Below are positions 7,953 through 16,172 of a stretch of DNA of 37,838 nucleotides, one piece after another (position 1 is the first letter of the stretch; each line of letters opens with the position of its first letter). The position numbers and the translations under genes are program-made. The DNA lies in contig DCIM01000022.1 of the NCBI GenBank assembly GCA_002316005.1, forward strand, positions 1 through 37,838, written 5' to 3'. This DNA is from Prevotellaceae bacterium UBA1726. Lineage in GTDB: Bacteria > Bacteroidota > Bacteroidia > Bacteroidales > Bacteroidaceae. A model generated the notes under the pieces. The model ran no database searches. It saw only the letters and a program-made list of their open reading frames with translations, and was not told the origin of the DNA.

Positions 7953-8423
7953 ATGAGACACAATAAGAAATTCAACCATCTGGGTCGTACTGCATCTCAT
8001 CGTGACGCTATGCTTGCAAACATGGCAATTTCGCTGATTATGCACAAAAGAATCACTACGACTCTCGCAAAGGCTAAGGCCTTGAAGAAGTATGTAGAAC
8101 CACTTGTAACACGCTCTAAGGATGATACAACAAACTCACGTCGAGTTGCATTCCGCTATCTCCAGAATAAAGAGGCTGTTACAGAATTGTTTAAGACAAT
8201 TGCTCCTGCAGTAGGTGACCGCCCAGGTGGTTACACTCGTATCATTAAACTTGGTACTCGTCAGGGTGATGCTGCTCCAATTGCTTTCATTGAGCTCGTT
8301 GATTTCGATGAGAACATGGCAAAGGCACCTAAGGCAGCTAAGAAGACTCGCCGCAGCCGCAAGGCTTCAAATGTTGAGGAAGCTGCTCCTGCTGAGGAGA
8401 CTGCTACAACTGAGGCTGAATAA
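7953..8423 (+). CDS. rplQ: 50S ribosomal protein L17
   Basis: L17 lies near the peptide exit tunnel. The 156-residue product starts MRHNKKFNHLGRTASHRDAM, followed by the RITTTLAKAKALKKYVEPLVTR core and the GDAAPIAFIELV end of the conserved domain near residue 117. About 35 further residues form a Lys-rich then Ala/Glu-rich tail, as is common in Bacteroidetes L17. It is the last gene of the superoperon. Confidence 0.98.
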   Translation: MRHNKKFNHLGRTASHRDAMLANMAISLIMHKRITTTLAKAKALKKYVEPLVTRSKDDTTNSRRVAFRYLQNKEAVTELFKTIAPAVGDRPGGYTRIIKLGTRQGDAAPIAFIELVDFDENMAKAPKAAKKTRRSRKASNVEEAAPAEETATTEAE

Positions 8424-8445
8424 TTCAATATCTCAGATAATATTG

Positions 8446-8481
8446 ATCCCCATTTCCTATTTGGAAGTGGGGATTTTTTTT
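8446..8481 (+). terminator. Terminator of the ribosomal superoperon
   Basis: ATCCCCATTTCC pairs with GGAAGTGGGGAT (one G-T wobble) around a 4-5 base loop and is followed by an eight-base T run. It starts 23 bases after the rplQ stop. Confidence 0.92.
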
Positions 8482-8628
8482 GTTCTCTGTAATAGTTGTG
8501 TTTTTTTTCTATGGGAGCATTTATGCGATATCAATTGTTAATTATTATTTCCAGTCTGTTTGCCTTTCTTTCTTTTCTTGATTTATGATAGAAAATTTTA
8601 AATATTGAAAAATTGACCTATCTGTATC

Positions 8629-8646
8629 TATGGAATATATTCCATA
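8629..8646. promoter_or_regulatory. 18-bp perfect palindrome, probable operator
   Basis: TATGGAATATATTCCATA is identical to its own reverse complement. It lies 15 bases upstream of the -7 box at 8662, across the expected -33 position, where a repressor or activator dimer would be expected to act on the envelope operon. Confidence 0.6.
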
Positions 8647-8661
8647 TTACCTTTTTTTTTG

Positions 8662-8669
8662 TAACTTTG
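8662..8669 (+). promoter_or_regulatory. -7 box of the envelope operon promoter
   Basis: TAACTTTG matches TAnnTTTG exactly. No clear -33 TTTG lies at the right distance; the palindrome occupies that place, which suggests activator dependence or operator overlap. Transcription would begin near 8675. Confidence 0.65.
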
Positions 8670-8697
8670 CATAGAAATTTTGTCATATTTTATTATT

Positions 8698-9855
8698 GTG
8701 AGACTATTAAGATTCTTTTATTATATCCCGTTGCTTTTATTTTTTATGTATAGCGGGAAATTATATGCTCAGTTTCAGCTTGTTGATTCCAAAGCCGGTG
8801 TTGACTCACTGTCTTTTATTGAGAGATTTTCATTTCACTCAAATGCAGTGGATTGGATATGTGAGACTCCAAATGTTGATATAGAGTTTGATATTCGAGG
8901 AAATAGTTGGGGGCGTTGGAGTGTCTTAGTAGGAGCAAAACATAGCATTCCGGTTTGGACTAATGTTAACCCTTATTATGTTTTAAATAACAAAGAGGCT
9001 CATTTGGAATTGCGTAAATATTGGCGTAGTCATTCTTCCCGTTTGGCTGCTGTTTATTATTGGGGCTTGCGTGGTTCGTATGGTAACTTTGATATTAAAT
9101 TGTTCGAATTTGGTAATCGCGGTAAAGCTCTCTTTGCGGGAGTTTCTTTAGGTACGGTTCGTCAACTTTATGGGTATCCAAGTGGTAATAGCTTGGATGT
9201 TGAGTTCGGTATTACTGTTGGTGCTGCATATGCAGATAATACCAAATACTATCGTGAAAGTAGCACAAATAGATATGTTACAGAGAGTGTTATAGCAAGT
9301 AGAATAGTACCATATCCTGTTATTAATGAAATAAGAGCAGGCCTTATTTATCGATTTGGTAATTTTCCTCTCTTTCGCAAGTTCCGTCGCAGATATGATG
9401 CAGACACGGAGTATCGTAATGATTATGAAGACCGTTTAGCAAAACTCCGTCAGATGCGTATAGAGAAACACAATGCTGATAGTCTTTTCAATATGGTCAA
9501 TGGATACTATGTACATTGTTATGATTCTGTTTATTCAATAGCAGACAAAGAAATGCGTGAGTCTATGCGTATTGCACAAGACGAGTATCGTCAGGAGATT
9601 CTTGCTAAGAAGGCCGCAATAGCAGAGCGAAAGAAAGCTGCCAAGGAGGAGAGGCATGCCGCTTCGCTTCAAAAGAGGGAAGAACGTATTGCTGAAAAGA
9701 AAGCTCGTAAGGCAAATAAGATTGCTGAAAAAGAAACAAAAAAACAAGAGAAAGAAAATGCAAAACTGATAAAAAAAGAAGAGAAAATTGCAAAGAAAAC
9801 ATTAGAAAAGAAACAGAAGGATAATGCTAACCGAAGAAAGGAGACATTGTTATGA
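8698..9855 (+). CDS. DUF3575-like envelope protein with Lys-rich helical tail
   Basis: The 385-residue product has a signal peptide ending at KLYAQ (about residue 26). Residues about 35-235 are rich in beta strands and resemble DUF3575 outer-membrane barrels (FSFHSNAVDWICETPNVDIEFD; GLRGSYGNFDIKLF; AGVSLGTVRQLYGYP). Residues about 286-385 are an uninterrupted Lys/Glu/Ala/Arg helix with no glycine or proline, like the spacer helix of TolA. GTG at 8698 is preferred to TTG at 8680 because the predicted transcript starts near 8675 and GTG gives a compact signal peptide. The stop overlaps the next start (ATGA), so the two are translationally coupled. The function is not known; an envelope structural role is inferred. 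Confidence 0.72.
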   Translation: MRLLRFFYYIPLLLFFMYSGKLYAQFQLVDSKAGVDSLSFIERFSFHSNAVDWICETPNVDIEFDIRGNSWGRWSVLVGAKHSIPVWTNVNPYYVLNNKEAHLELRKYWRSHSSRLAAVYYWGLRGSYGNFDIKLFEFGNRGKALFAGVSLGTVRQLYGYPSGNSLDVEFGITVGAAYADNTKYYRESSTNRYVTESVIASRIVPYPVINEIRAGLIYRFGNFPLFRKFRRRYDADTEYRNDYEDRLAKLRQMRIEKHNADSLFNMVNGYYVHCYDSVYSIADKEMRESMRIAQDEYRQEILAKKAAIAERKKAAKEERHAASLQKREERIAEKKARKANKIAEKETKKQEKENAKLIKKEEKIAKKTLEKKQKDNANRRKETLL

Positions 9856-10385
9856 GATATCTGTTGACAATAATTACAATATTTATAAGTATTTCCATTC
9901 ATGCTCAGCAATTGGCAGTTAAAACTGATGCCGTATGGGACGCTATGCTTATGCCAAACCTTGGTTTTGATGTCGTTGTAGGCAATAGAACAACACTTGG
10001 TGTTGCGGCTTTCGCAAGCCCTAAGGTTTTTAATAAAGACATTAAGGCCTATGCAGTTCAACCGGAGTATCGTTATTACTTCTCTGGCCGCGCCATGCAT
10101 CAACACTATATCGGAGTAGGCTCACTTGCCCTTTTCTATCGTCAGAAAAAGGAGAACTATTATCAGAGTGTTTATACAGGAGGTTTAGGCTTGCTTTTTG
10201 GATATGTTCTTCATTTAGGTCATCGTTGGAATGTTGATTTTCATGCGGGTTGTGGATTATATGCCTTTCATAAGAAGAAAAGTGTTTTTGATGAACCAAA
10301 TGACTCTTGGAATAAAGACACTTCACATGGCTTGTTTGCGGCACCAACAAGTCTAGGCGTTTCATTCAATTATGTATTAAAATAG
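9852..10385 (+). CDS. DUF3575 family outer-membrane protein
   Basis: The 177-residue product has a signal peptide (MRYLLTIITIFISISIHAQ). It then shows the DUF3575 hallmark AVKTDAVWDAMLMPNLGFDVVVGNR, followed by alternating beta strands and a terminal GVSFNYVLK, a barrel-like C-terminus. DUF3575 proteins are common in Bacteroidetes and often lie beside fimbrial genes; their exact role is not settled. The gene overlaps the previous one by 4 bases and is 17 bases from the next. Confidence 0.85.
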   Translation: MRYLLTIITIFISISIHAQQLAVKTDAVWDAMLMPNLGFDVVVGNRTTLGVAAFASPKVFNKDIKAYAVQPEYRYYFSGRAMHQHYIGVGSLALFYRQKKENYYQSVYTGGLGLLFGYVLHLGHRWNVDFHAGCGLYAFHKKKSVFDEPNDSWNKDTSHGLFAAPTSLGVSFNYVLK

Positions 10386-10402
10386 TGGGGGAGGTATTAT
10401 AA

Positions 10403-13400
10403 ATGAAGAGATTGATTATCTTATTAATCATTATGCTTTCCTTTTCATCAATAGAACTATCAGCTCAGATAGTTAAAGTTAAAGGAAAGATTGTCCTAAA
10501 GGATAAGAATGGCGTTATTGATCCTCGTGGCGGTGAAGGTGTCTATGTTTTTATGTTCAATACTGCAGAGGATGCAAAAGATTTCACTTCACAGAATAAG
10601 AATTCACCTACAGGCGTAATACGAGCTCAACATGTGACAGCTGATATGACAGGTGAATTTTCGTGTTCTTTACTTGCGGGTGGCCATATTGTAATCTACA
10701 ATCCTTCTACCAAAAAAGATCCGATAAACCGCAAAATTTCACCTTCTGACGAAGGTCGAATTATTGAGCTCGTTTTTGCGGATGATGGTATTACACTTGA
10801 CAATGTAGATGTAAATGCAAAGAAAGTTCAGGTTTCAGGACCAAAAGCTCGTAAGGCTCGTGCTTTTGGTAAGACAATCACCTGGACTTGTGATAATATG
10901 CTGATTGCAAATCAGGCAAATCATGATTCTCGTTTGGTTATTCAACCATACGCAATAGATTGTTTGACAGAGGACACGATCAAACTCATGCACCCATTTG
11001 TAATTGAAGGCAACGAGTATCATAACATTCAGAATCGTAGAATGGGCTATGATTATTTTGTGAATGATTCTGTATCTCCTTTCTATATTGATACTATTAT
11101 GGTGTCAAAGAAACCATTGGAGTTTAGAACTACATTGGTGTTTGAAAAACCAGATCCTAATCGCTCATATTACTGTACCGCGAAGATGTGGCTTGAGGAT
11201 TACACCCATGTTTATTGGGATACGGAAGGTGAGTTTGGTTCATGCTTTGTAAGTACCCCGTTCAAATTCATCAACTTCAACCTTAGTGGCGGCGATATGT
11301 CACTTGATCCTAATGAGTTCTACGAGAGCCCAACAAGTGAATTGCGCGAGAATAATAAGTCTCTTCAGATACAGTTCCCTGTAGGTTCGTATGCCATTGC
11401 CGACACTCAAGAGAATAATCGCCAAATGAATGCCCTTATCAATGACCTTCAGTCATATGGCGATCGACTTGCACAAGTTAAAGTGATTGGTTATGCGTCC
11501 CCTGATGGTGTTTATGATAAGAACTTGAAACTTGCAGCAGACCGTGCAAATTCTGTTATGCAAGTAATTCGCAATGGTGTCAATACACGAAAGGTACAGC
11601 TGCCCCCTGTTCAGAGTGTCGTATGTTCATGGAATGATGTGGTTGACTCACTTGTCGCAAGAGGCTATAATACTGAAGCCGACCAACTTCGAGACTATGT
11701 TGCTAATGGCAAAAATGTCAATCAGCGTATTCGAGAAATGTTTATCTATGATACAGTGATTACAGAGATTCTCTCAAATCAGCGTAAGATGTATTGTAGT
11801 TATATGTATGCGGTTAAATCACAACTCAAGCCAGAAGAGGCTCTGAATTGTTATCGCCAAAATAAGACTTTTGATGTAGTAAACAAGATTCATTTCTCGC
11901 ATGGTGACTGGTTTAACATCTTGAGCATGTCTAAGGATAGTGTTGAGCAGTGCCAGATTGTGGACGATTGTTATAAAGAGATCACGACTACCGAATCAGG
12001 ATATCAGTATAATGCATTTGCCGCATATGTGGCAAACAGAAAAGCACTTAATGTTATTCGCGCAGGTGGTGCTGATACAACTATTCTAAAGCCATTCCTT
12101 GATTATGCAGCAGGTGCAAATGTTGTAAAACCAATTTCGTTCTATAACACTTCTACATATGTTGCAAACCGCTCTACAATTCTTGCTAATCAGGCTATAA
12201 TGTATATGCGTCTTGGCGATCCTATGATGGCCGAGTTCCTTGTATCTAAGTTGCCTGAAGGTGAACCAATTAAGAAGGAAATCGCTTCGTATGTGGATAT
12301 GACAAACTGGATTCTCCGTATGGACGATCCAGCTTTGACTGACAGAGAACGCAATCTTGGTCGTGCAGGTTTTGACTACATCTGCGAAAATGACTCTATC
12401 AATAATGCCATCCTCAAGGCCGAACTATGGGATGACCTTGGTTATGACCGCGGTTATGTAACAGAACTTGTTCAGAATTCTCTGTCTGATGAGGATGCCC
12501 GCAAGTGGTATCTCCTTGGTGTGTTGAAGAGTAACGATGCAATAATAAAAGATTTCTCTAATGAGGATGATACGACTATGGATAAGCCTGAGTTTGTATC
12601 AAATATGGAGAAAGCCATATCCATGAACCCTACTTATGCTCGTTACTACGCATCGGAAGCAAATATTGCTAAGGATGTGTTTATGCGTTATCCTATCAAA
12701 GCAACTGCTATACCTGCAAAAGAAGCATCAGCAACTGATAACTCAGTACAAAAGGCTTCTGCAGGAACAGGGTTGGAACAGTATCAATTGGAATCTCGTT
12801 GGAGAGAATCTGATGAACCTTTCCGCCATCGTTGGTACGATCATATGTGGGTAGAAGGTGGTCTTGGCCTTGAGAAAATTCATCAAGAGGCAAAAGATGA
12901 GTTGTACCCACTCATTACATTCAATGCCGCTTTAGGAAAGCAACTTCATCCTTTCCATTCGCTGCGACTTGTACTACAAGGTGATTATACAAAGCGCAAG
13001 TCAGACTATCGTAATTACATCCAGATTAATGGTCGTCTTGACTATCTCTTCTCTTTATCTCAGTACTTATGGGGATATTCAGCAGATCGCGCATTTGACC
13101 TTTCTACGGTCTTAGGCGTAGGAGCTGGAGTTGGAAAGATGAGAAACAAGGAATGGATCAAAACTCCTATCTTGTATGCAGGACTCAATATGAAGTTCCG
13201 TACAGGTCCTTATGGCTATATTGGCTTAGAACCATATATTAGTGTTAAGCGTGACGGAGTGGACTATTCTGACACTTGGCGTAAAATCGATGTTAGTTAT
13301 GGTTTCATGGTTACATATATTGCATATCTTAATAGCAATAACACCTTTAACCAACCGGAAGTCAAGGGCCAGAATTGGCGTGCTCCTTGGTTTATTGAAG

Positions 13401-14470
13401 CTGGTAACGGCATGACTTTTGTCCCTGTAAAAAGTGGTAAAGGAAACAAACCTGGTCATGATATTACATTTACCGTTGGAAAATGGTTCTCGCCAATGAT
13501 TGGTTTACGTGCAGGAATCACAACAGGCGATGATATTTTCAAGACTGTCAAGGAGACTCATTATCATAGAATGTTTGCTGCAGTGCGTGCAGATGCTATG
13601 CTTAATCCTCTTGGAATGAAGAAGGATTTCTCATGGGACAAACCTGCTGGTTTTTATCTCTTTGGTGGAGGTTTCGTGGGCTATATGGGCCGTTTGTTGG
13701 CTAACGATAAGCGTACAACGAGCAAGTTTGCAGCAGTTTCTGTTGGTTCGCATGTTTGGGCAAAACTAAGTTCTGACTTGCAAATATTTGCAGAACCTCG
13801 TTTTAGCTATATGCGCACTTTATATAAGTCGGTTGAAAATCCGTATGAGTTGTCTCTTAATGTAGGTCTGTCAATGTATATTCGCTCTCGCTATTTCCGT
13901 AATCAGGATAAGAGCGAGATAAACCCTCTTCTTGATCAGGACGAAAAGGGTTGGCGCGCTGGTCTTGCAGGTGGTATTTCTCTTCTTCATTTCAGTCGTA
14001 GTTGTTACGACAACCATTCTGGAAAATACTTTAATGGCCTTGCTTATGGCGAGTATCATTTTGATGACTACAATGCTTTGCGTTTGTCATATGAGCGTTT
14101 CTTCCACAAGCAGTATTTTTATGATACGAAAGCAAAGAGCGAATATTCGAAGACTGCAGATGAAACTTTGATGGCACTTGACTATGAGGTGAATCTCTCA
14201 AACTTGCTTTCAATGCATAGAACAGATCGCCTTTTCCAATTGTCGCTCTATGCAGGTGGTGGTATGGGTTTCCATCCTGGAATGCGAAAACTCTTCCCAT
14301 TGCTTAATGGTGGTGCAAAACTTTCGGCCAAGGTACACGAGAATATTCGTCTTGTGTTGAATCCTGCTGTTTATGGCTGTTATAAGATGCAATATCCTTT
14401 GCAAGTTCTTTCTGCAGGTCCATGGTATTATTTCGAGACTATTAACTTAGGTGTTGAATACAAATTCTAA
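10403..14470 (+). CDS. Large OmpA-domain protein with three tandem barrel-like modules
   Basis: The 1355-residue secreted protein has a signal peptide (to SIELSAQ, about residue 22) and an N-terminal beta domain (about 23-140). An OmpA-like peptidoglycan-binding domain lies at about 318-400 (LQIQFPVGSYAIADTQENNR and KVIGYASPDG..DKNLKLAADRA). A helical, TPR-like middle spans about 420-800. Three beta-rich modules of similar length follow, at about 814-985, 993-1170 and 1182-1355; the last ends GVEYKF, an aromatic C-terminus typical of outer-membrane barrels. A strong Shine-Dalgarno GGAGG (10390-10394), unusual for this phylum, lies 8 bases before the ATG. It is the central gene of the four-gene operon and probably links the outer membrane to peptidoglycan. 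No close named family is recognised for the whole protein. Confidence 0.75.
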   Translation: MKRLIILLIIMLSFSSIELSAQIVKVKGKIVLKDKNGVIDPRGGEGVYVFMFNTAEDAKDFTSQNKNSPTGVIRAQHVTADMTGEFSCSLLAGGHIVIYNPSTKKDPINRKISPSDEGRIIELVFADDGITLDNVDVNAKKVQVSGPKARKARAFGKTITWTCDNMLIANQANHDSRLVIQPYAIDCLTEDTIKLMHPFVIEGNEYHNIQNRRMGYDYFVNDSVSPFYIDTIMVSKKPLEFRTTLVFEKPDPNRSYYCTAKMWLEDYTHVYWDTEGEFGSCFVSTPFKFINFNLSGGDMSLDPNEFYESPTSELRENNKSLQIQFPVGSYAIADTQENNRQMNALINDLQSYGDRLAQVKVIGYASPDGVYDKNLKLAADRANSVMQVIRNGVNTRKVQLPPVQSVVCSWNDVVDSLVARGYNTEADQLRDYVANGKNVNQRIREMFIYDTVITEILSNQRKMYCSYMYAVKSQLKPEEALNCYRQNKTFDVVNKIHFSHGDWFNILSMSKDSVEQCQIVDDCYKEITTTESGYQYNAFAAYVANRKALNVIRAGGADTTILKPFLDYAAGANVVKPISFYNTSTYVANRSTILANQAIMYMRLGDPMMAEFLVSKLPEGEPIKKEIASYVDMTNWILRMDDPALTDRERNLGRAGFDYICENDSINNAILKAELWDDLGYDRGYVTELVQNSLSDEDARKWYLLGVLKSNDAIIKDFSNEDDTTMDKPEFVSNMEKAISMNPTYARYYASEANIAKDVFMRYPIKATAIPAKEASATDNSVQKASAGTGLEQYQLESRWRESDEPFRHRWYDHMWVEGGLGLEKIHQEAKDELYPLITFNAALGKQLHPFHSLRLVLQGDYTKRKSDYRNYIQINGRLDYLFSLSQYLWGYSADRAFDLSTVLGVGAGVGKMRNKEWIKTPILYAGLNMKFRTGPYGYIGLEPYISVKRDGVDYSDTWRKIDVSYGFMVTYIAYLNSNNTFNQPEVKGQNWRAPWFIEAGNGMTFVPVKSGKGNKPGHDITFTVGKWFSPMIGLRAGITTGDDIFKTVKETHYHRMFAAVRADAMLNPLGMKKDFSWDKPAGFYLFGGGFVGYMGRLLANDKRTTSKFAAVSVGSHVWAKLSSDLQIFAEPRFSYMRTLYKSVENPYELSLNVGLSMYIRSRYFRNQDKSEINPLLDQDEKGWRAGLAGGISLLHFSRSCYDNHSGKYFNGLAYGEYHFDDYNALRLSYERFFHKQYFYDTKAKSEYSKTADETLMALDYEVNLSNLLSMHRTDRLFQLSLYAGGGMGFHPGMRKLFPLLNGGAKLSAKVHENIRLVLNPAVYGCYKMQYPLQVLSAGPWYYFETINLGVEYKF

Positions 14471-14474
14471 TGAT

Positions 14475-15989
14475 ATGAATCTTAGACATATATATATCAT
14501 TGTTCTCTTGTTCTTCACTTCTCTTAGTGTAAATGCTCAGAGTGAAGCAAGATATCGTGCTGTAGAAGAAGCTTTCGCTAATACCTTGCATAAGTATACT
14601 GCTCATGTGGCGGATACTATTGCTGAGCATTTGGTGAAGAAAAACAAGAAGAATCCTGCTATATGCGTAGCATTGGCAAGAGGATATTTCCGTGATCGCG
14701 AGATTGACAGAGCTCACAAGTATCTTGAGAAGGCTCTAAAGATTTCTCCAAAGTATGGCCCAGCATACGAGGCTTATGGAGATATTGAGAATTATTATCT
14801 TCGTTATGACTCTGCTGCATATTACTATGCACAGGCAATCGAGAAGAATCCTGAGTATACAAAGGTTTATTCTAAGTATGCAAAGATTGTAGGAAAGACT
14901 GATCCTGAGAAGGCAGTTGCTGTTCTTCAGCAGGCAAGAAACTATGACAAGAAGTACAACTCTGATGTTGAGTCGGCTAATGTCTGGTTCTCTGCAGAGG
15001 GAATTGGTAACCAGACTCAGTTGGACAAGACTCTTGAGTACTTTGCTAAGTCGGATACAATCAAGATGACAAAGTATGATCTTGGTAACTATGCCCTTGC
15101 AGAATGGATGACACAGAACTATAATCGTTCGCTTGAGATATGTAACTACGGCTTGAGCCGTTTCCCAGGTTTCCTCACATTGGCTCGTGTTCGTTTCTAT
15201 GATGAGGTTGACCGAAAGAACTATGATGCCGTTGAGCCAGCAGCAGATTATCTCTTCAATCAGGTAGATAGTGTTGATAGTACTACATATATTTCGCGCG
15301 ATTACTTCTATTACGCAAAGTATTATGTCGTAAAGCAGGATATCAAGAACGCTTCTCGCCAGATTGCTTATATATATAAGTGTAATGATGATGATGCAAT
15401 GGCTATGCGCGATAACTCGAATAAGCTTATCCAGGCTTACACAGATAGTCTGAAGATGGCAGGCGACTATGCTCGTGCAGAGGAAGATTGGAAGACATTT
15501 ATTACTGTTGGTCGTCCACAGGACCTTGATAATAGTTACTATTATTATCTGCTTTCAACGACCTATCAGGAGCAAATAAATGCCGTGGAGGCTGATACGA
15601 CAATAACAAACAAGCAAGCAACAATTGACCGTCTTGCAGACGAACTGGATGGCGTCTATGCTTATCTTCAGGATAAATACCCTGCATTTGAGACAGAATT
15701 GATGGCATATCTGCGTGCCGTTAACCAGCGTCACTTTGATGATGACCACTTCACTCTTGGTACTGCAGAGCCTTATTACCGTCATGTAATTGAGGTTGTT
15801 GAGCCAATCCGTGAGAAGACAAAGCGTCACATTACTTATCTTGCTGGTGCCTACGATTATATGGCCATCTACTACTTCTATCGTGATGACAAGAAGCGAG
15901 CACTCACCTATGCTAACAAGGTGCTTTCAGTGGAGCCTGATAATGCCAATGCAAAGCAGATTGTCAACTTCATGAGTCGCAGAAAATAA
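14475..15989 (+). CDS. Secreted TPR-repeat protein
   Basis: The 504-residue product has a signal peptide (MNLRHIYIIVLLFFTSLSVNAQ). Tetratricopeptide repeats follow from about residue 65, for example ICVALARGYFRDREIDRAHKYLEKALKISPKY and AYEAYGDIENYYLRYDSAAYYYAQAIEKNP. A final TPR lies near the C-terminus (YDYMAIYYFYRDDKKRALTYANKVLSVEP). TPRs hold protein complexes together, so a periplasmic scaffold for the barrel proteins upstream is a fair guess. The ATG at 14475 is chosen over one at 14451, which overlaps the previous gene and would spoil the signal peptide. It starts 4 bases after the preceding stop. Confidence 0.85.
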   Translation: MNLRHIYIIVLLFFTSLSVNAQSEARYRAVEEAFANTLHKYTAHVADTIAEHLVKKNKKNPAICVALARGYFRDREIDRAHKYLEKALKISPKYGPAYEAYGDIENYYLRYDSAAYYYAQAIEKNPEYTKVYSKYAKIVGKTDPEKAVAVLQQARNYDKKYNSDVESANVWFSAEGIGNQTQLDKTLEYFAKSDTIKMTKYDLGNYALAEWMTQNYNRSLEICNYGLSRFPGFLTLARVRFYDEVDRKNYDAVEPAADYLFNQVDSVDSTTYISRDYFYYAKYYVVKQDIKNASRQIAYIYKCNDDDAMAMRDNSNKLIQAYTDSLKMAGDYARAEEDWKTFITVGRPQDLDNSYYYYLLSTTYQEQINAVEADTTITNKQATIDRLADELDGVYAYLQDKYPAFETELMAYLRAVNQRHFDDDHFTLGTAEPYYRHVIEVVEPIREKTKRHITYLAGAYDYMAIYYFYRDDKKRALTYANKVLSVEPDNANAKQIVNFMSRRK

Positions 15990-16025
15990 GCAAAGAAAAA
16001 GACTAATAAAAAGCGCTAAAAAATG

Positions 16026-16061
16026 AAAGCGGTGGAATGATTATCTCGTTCCACCGCTTTT
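16026..16061. terminator. Bidirectional terminator between the TPR gene and GH92
   Basis: AAAGCGGTGGAA pairs perfectly with TTCCACCGCTTT over 12 bp, extended by a wobble pair. On the plus strand it ends in a short T run. On the minus strand TTTCATTTTTT follows, so it can serve both convergent genes. Confidence 0.85.
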
Positions 16062-16067
16062 GTATTG

Positions 16068-16128
16068 TTATTCCACTGAAATGAAGTGCTCATTCCACTG
16101 AAATGACAACGTCATTCCATAGGAATGA
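16068..16128 (+). repeat. Array A of 22-bp-period palindromes (3 units)
   Basis: Three 17-base units lie at 16068-16084, 16090-16106 and 16112-16128, separated by 5-base spacers AGTGC and CAACG. The middle unit is the exact consensus TCATTCCACTGAAATGA; the first differs at one base; the third has a changed core (CCATAGG). The array lies between convergent genes, just beyond their shared terminator. See also 23784-23888 and 33950-34076. Confidence 0.9.
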
Positions 16129-16172
16129 TTTTGGCTTGTGTTTATGGGCATATTTTTGCCGAATAAAGATGC

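Noticed and set aside
8680..8697. TTG start at 8680 for the first envelope gene
   Set aside because: It would lie only about 5 bases from the predicted transcription start; GTG at 8698 gives a better signal peptide and leader.
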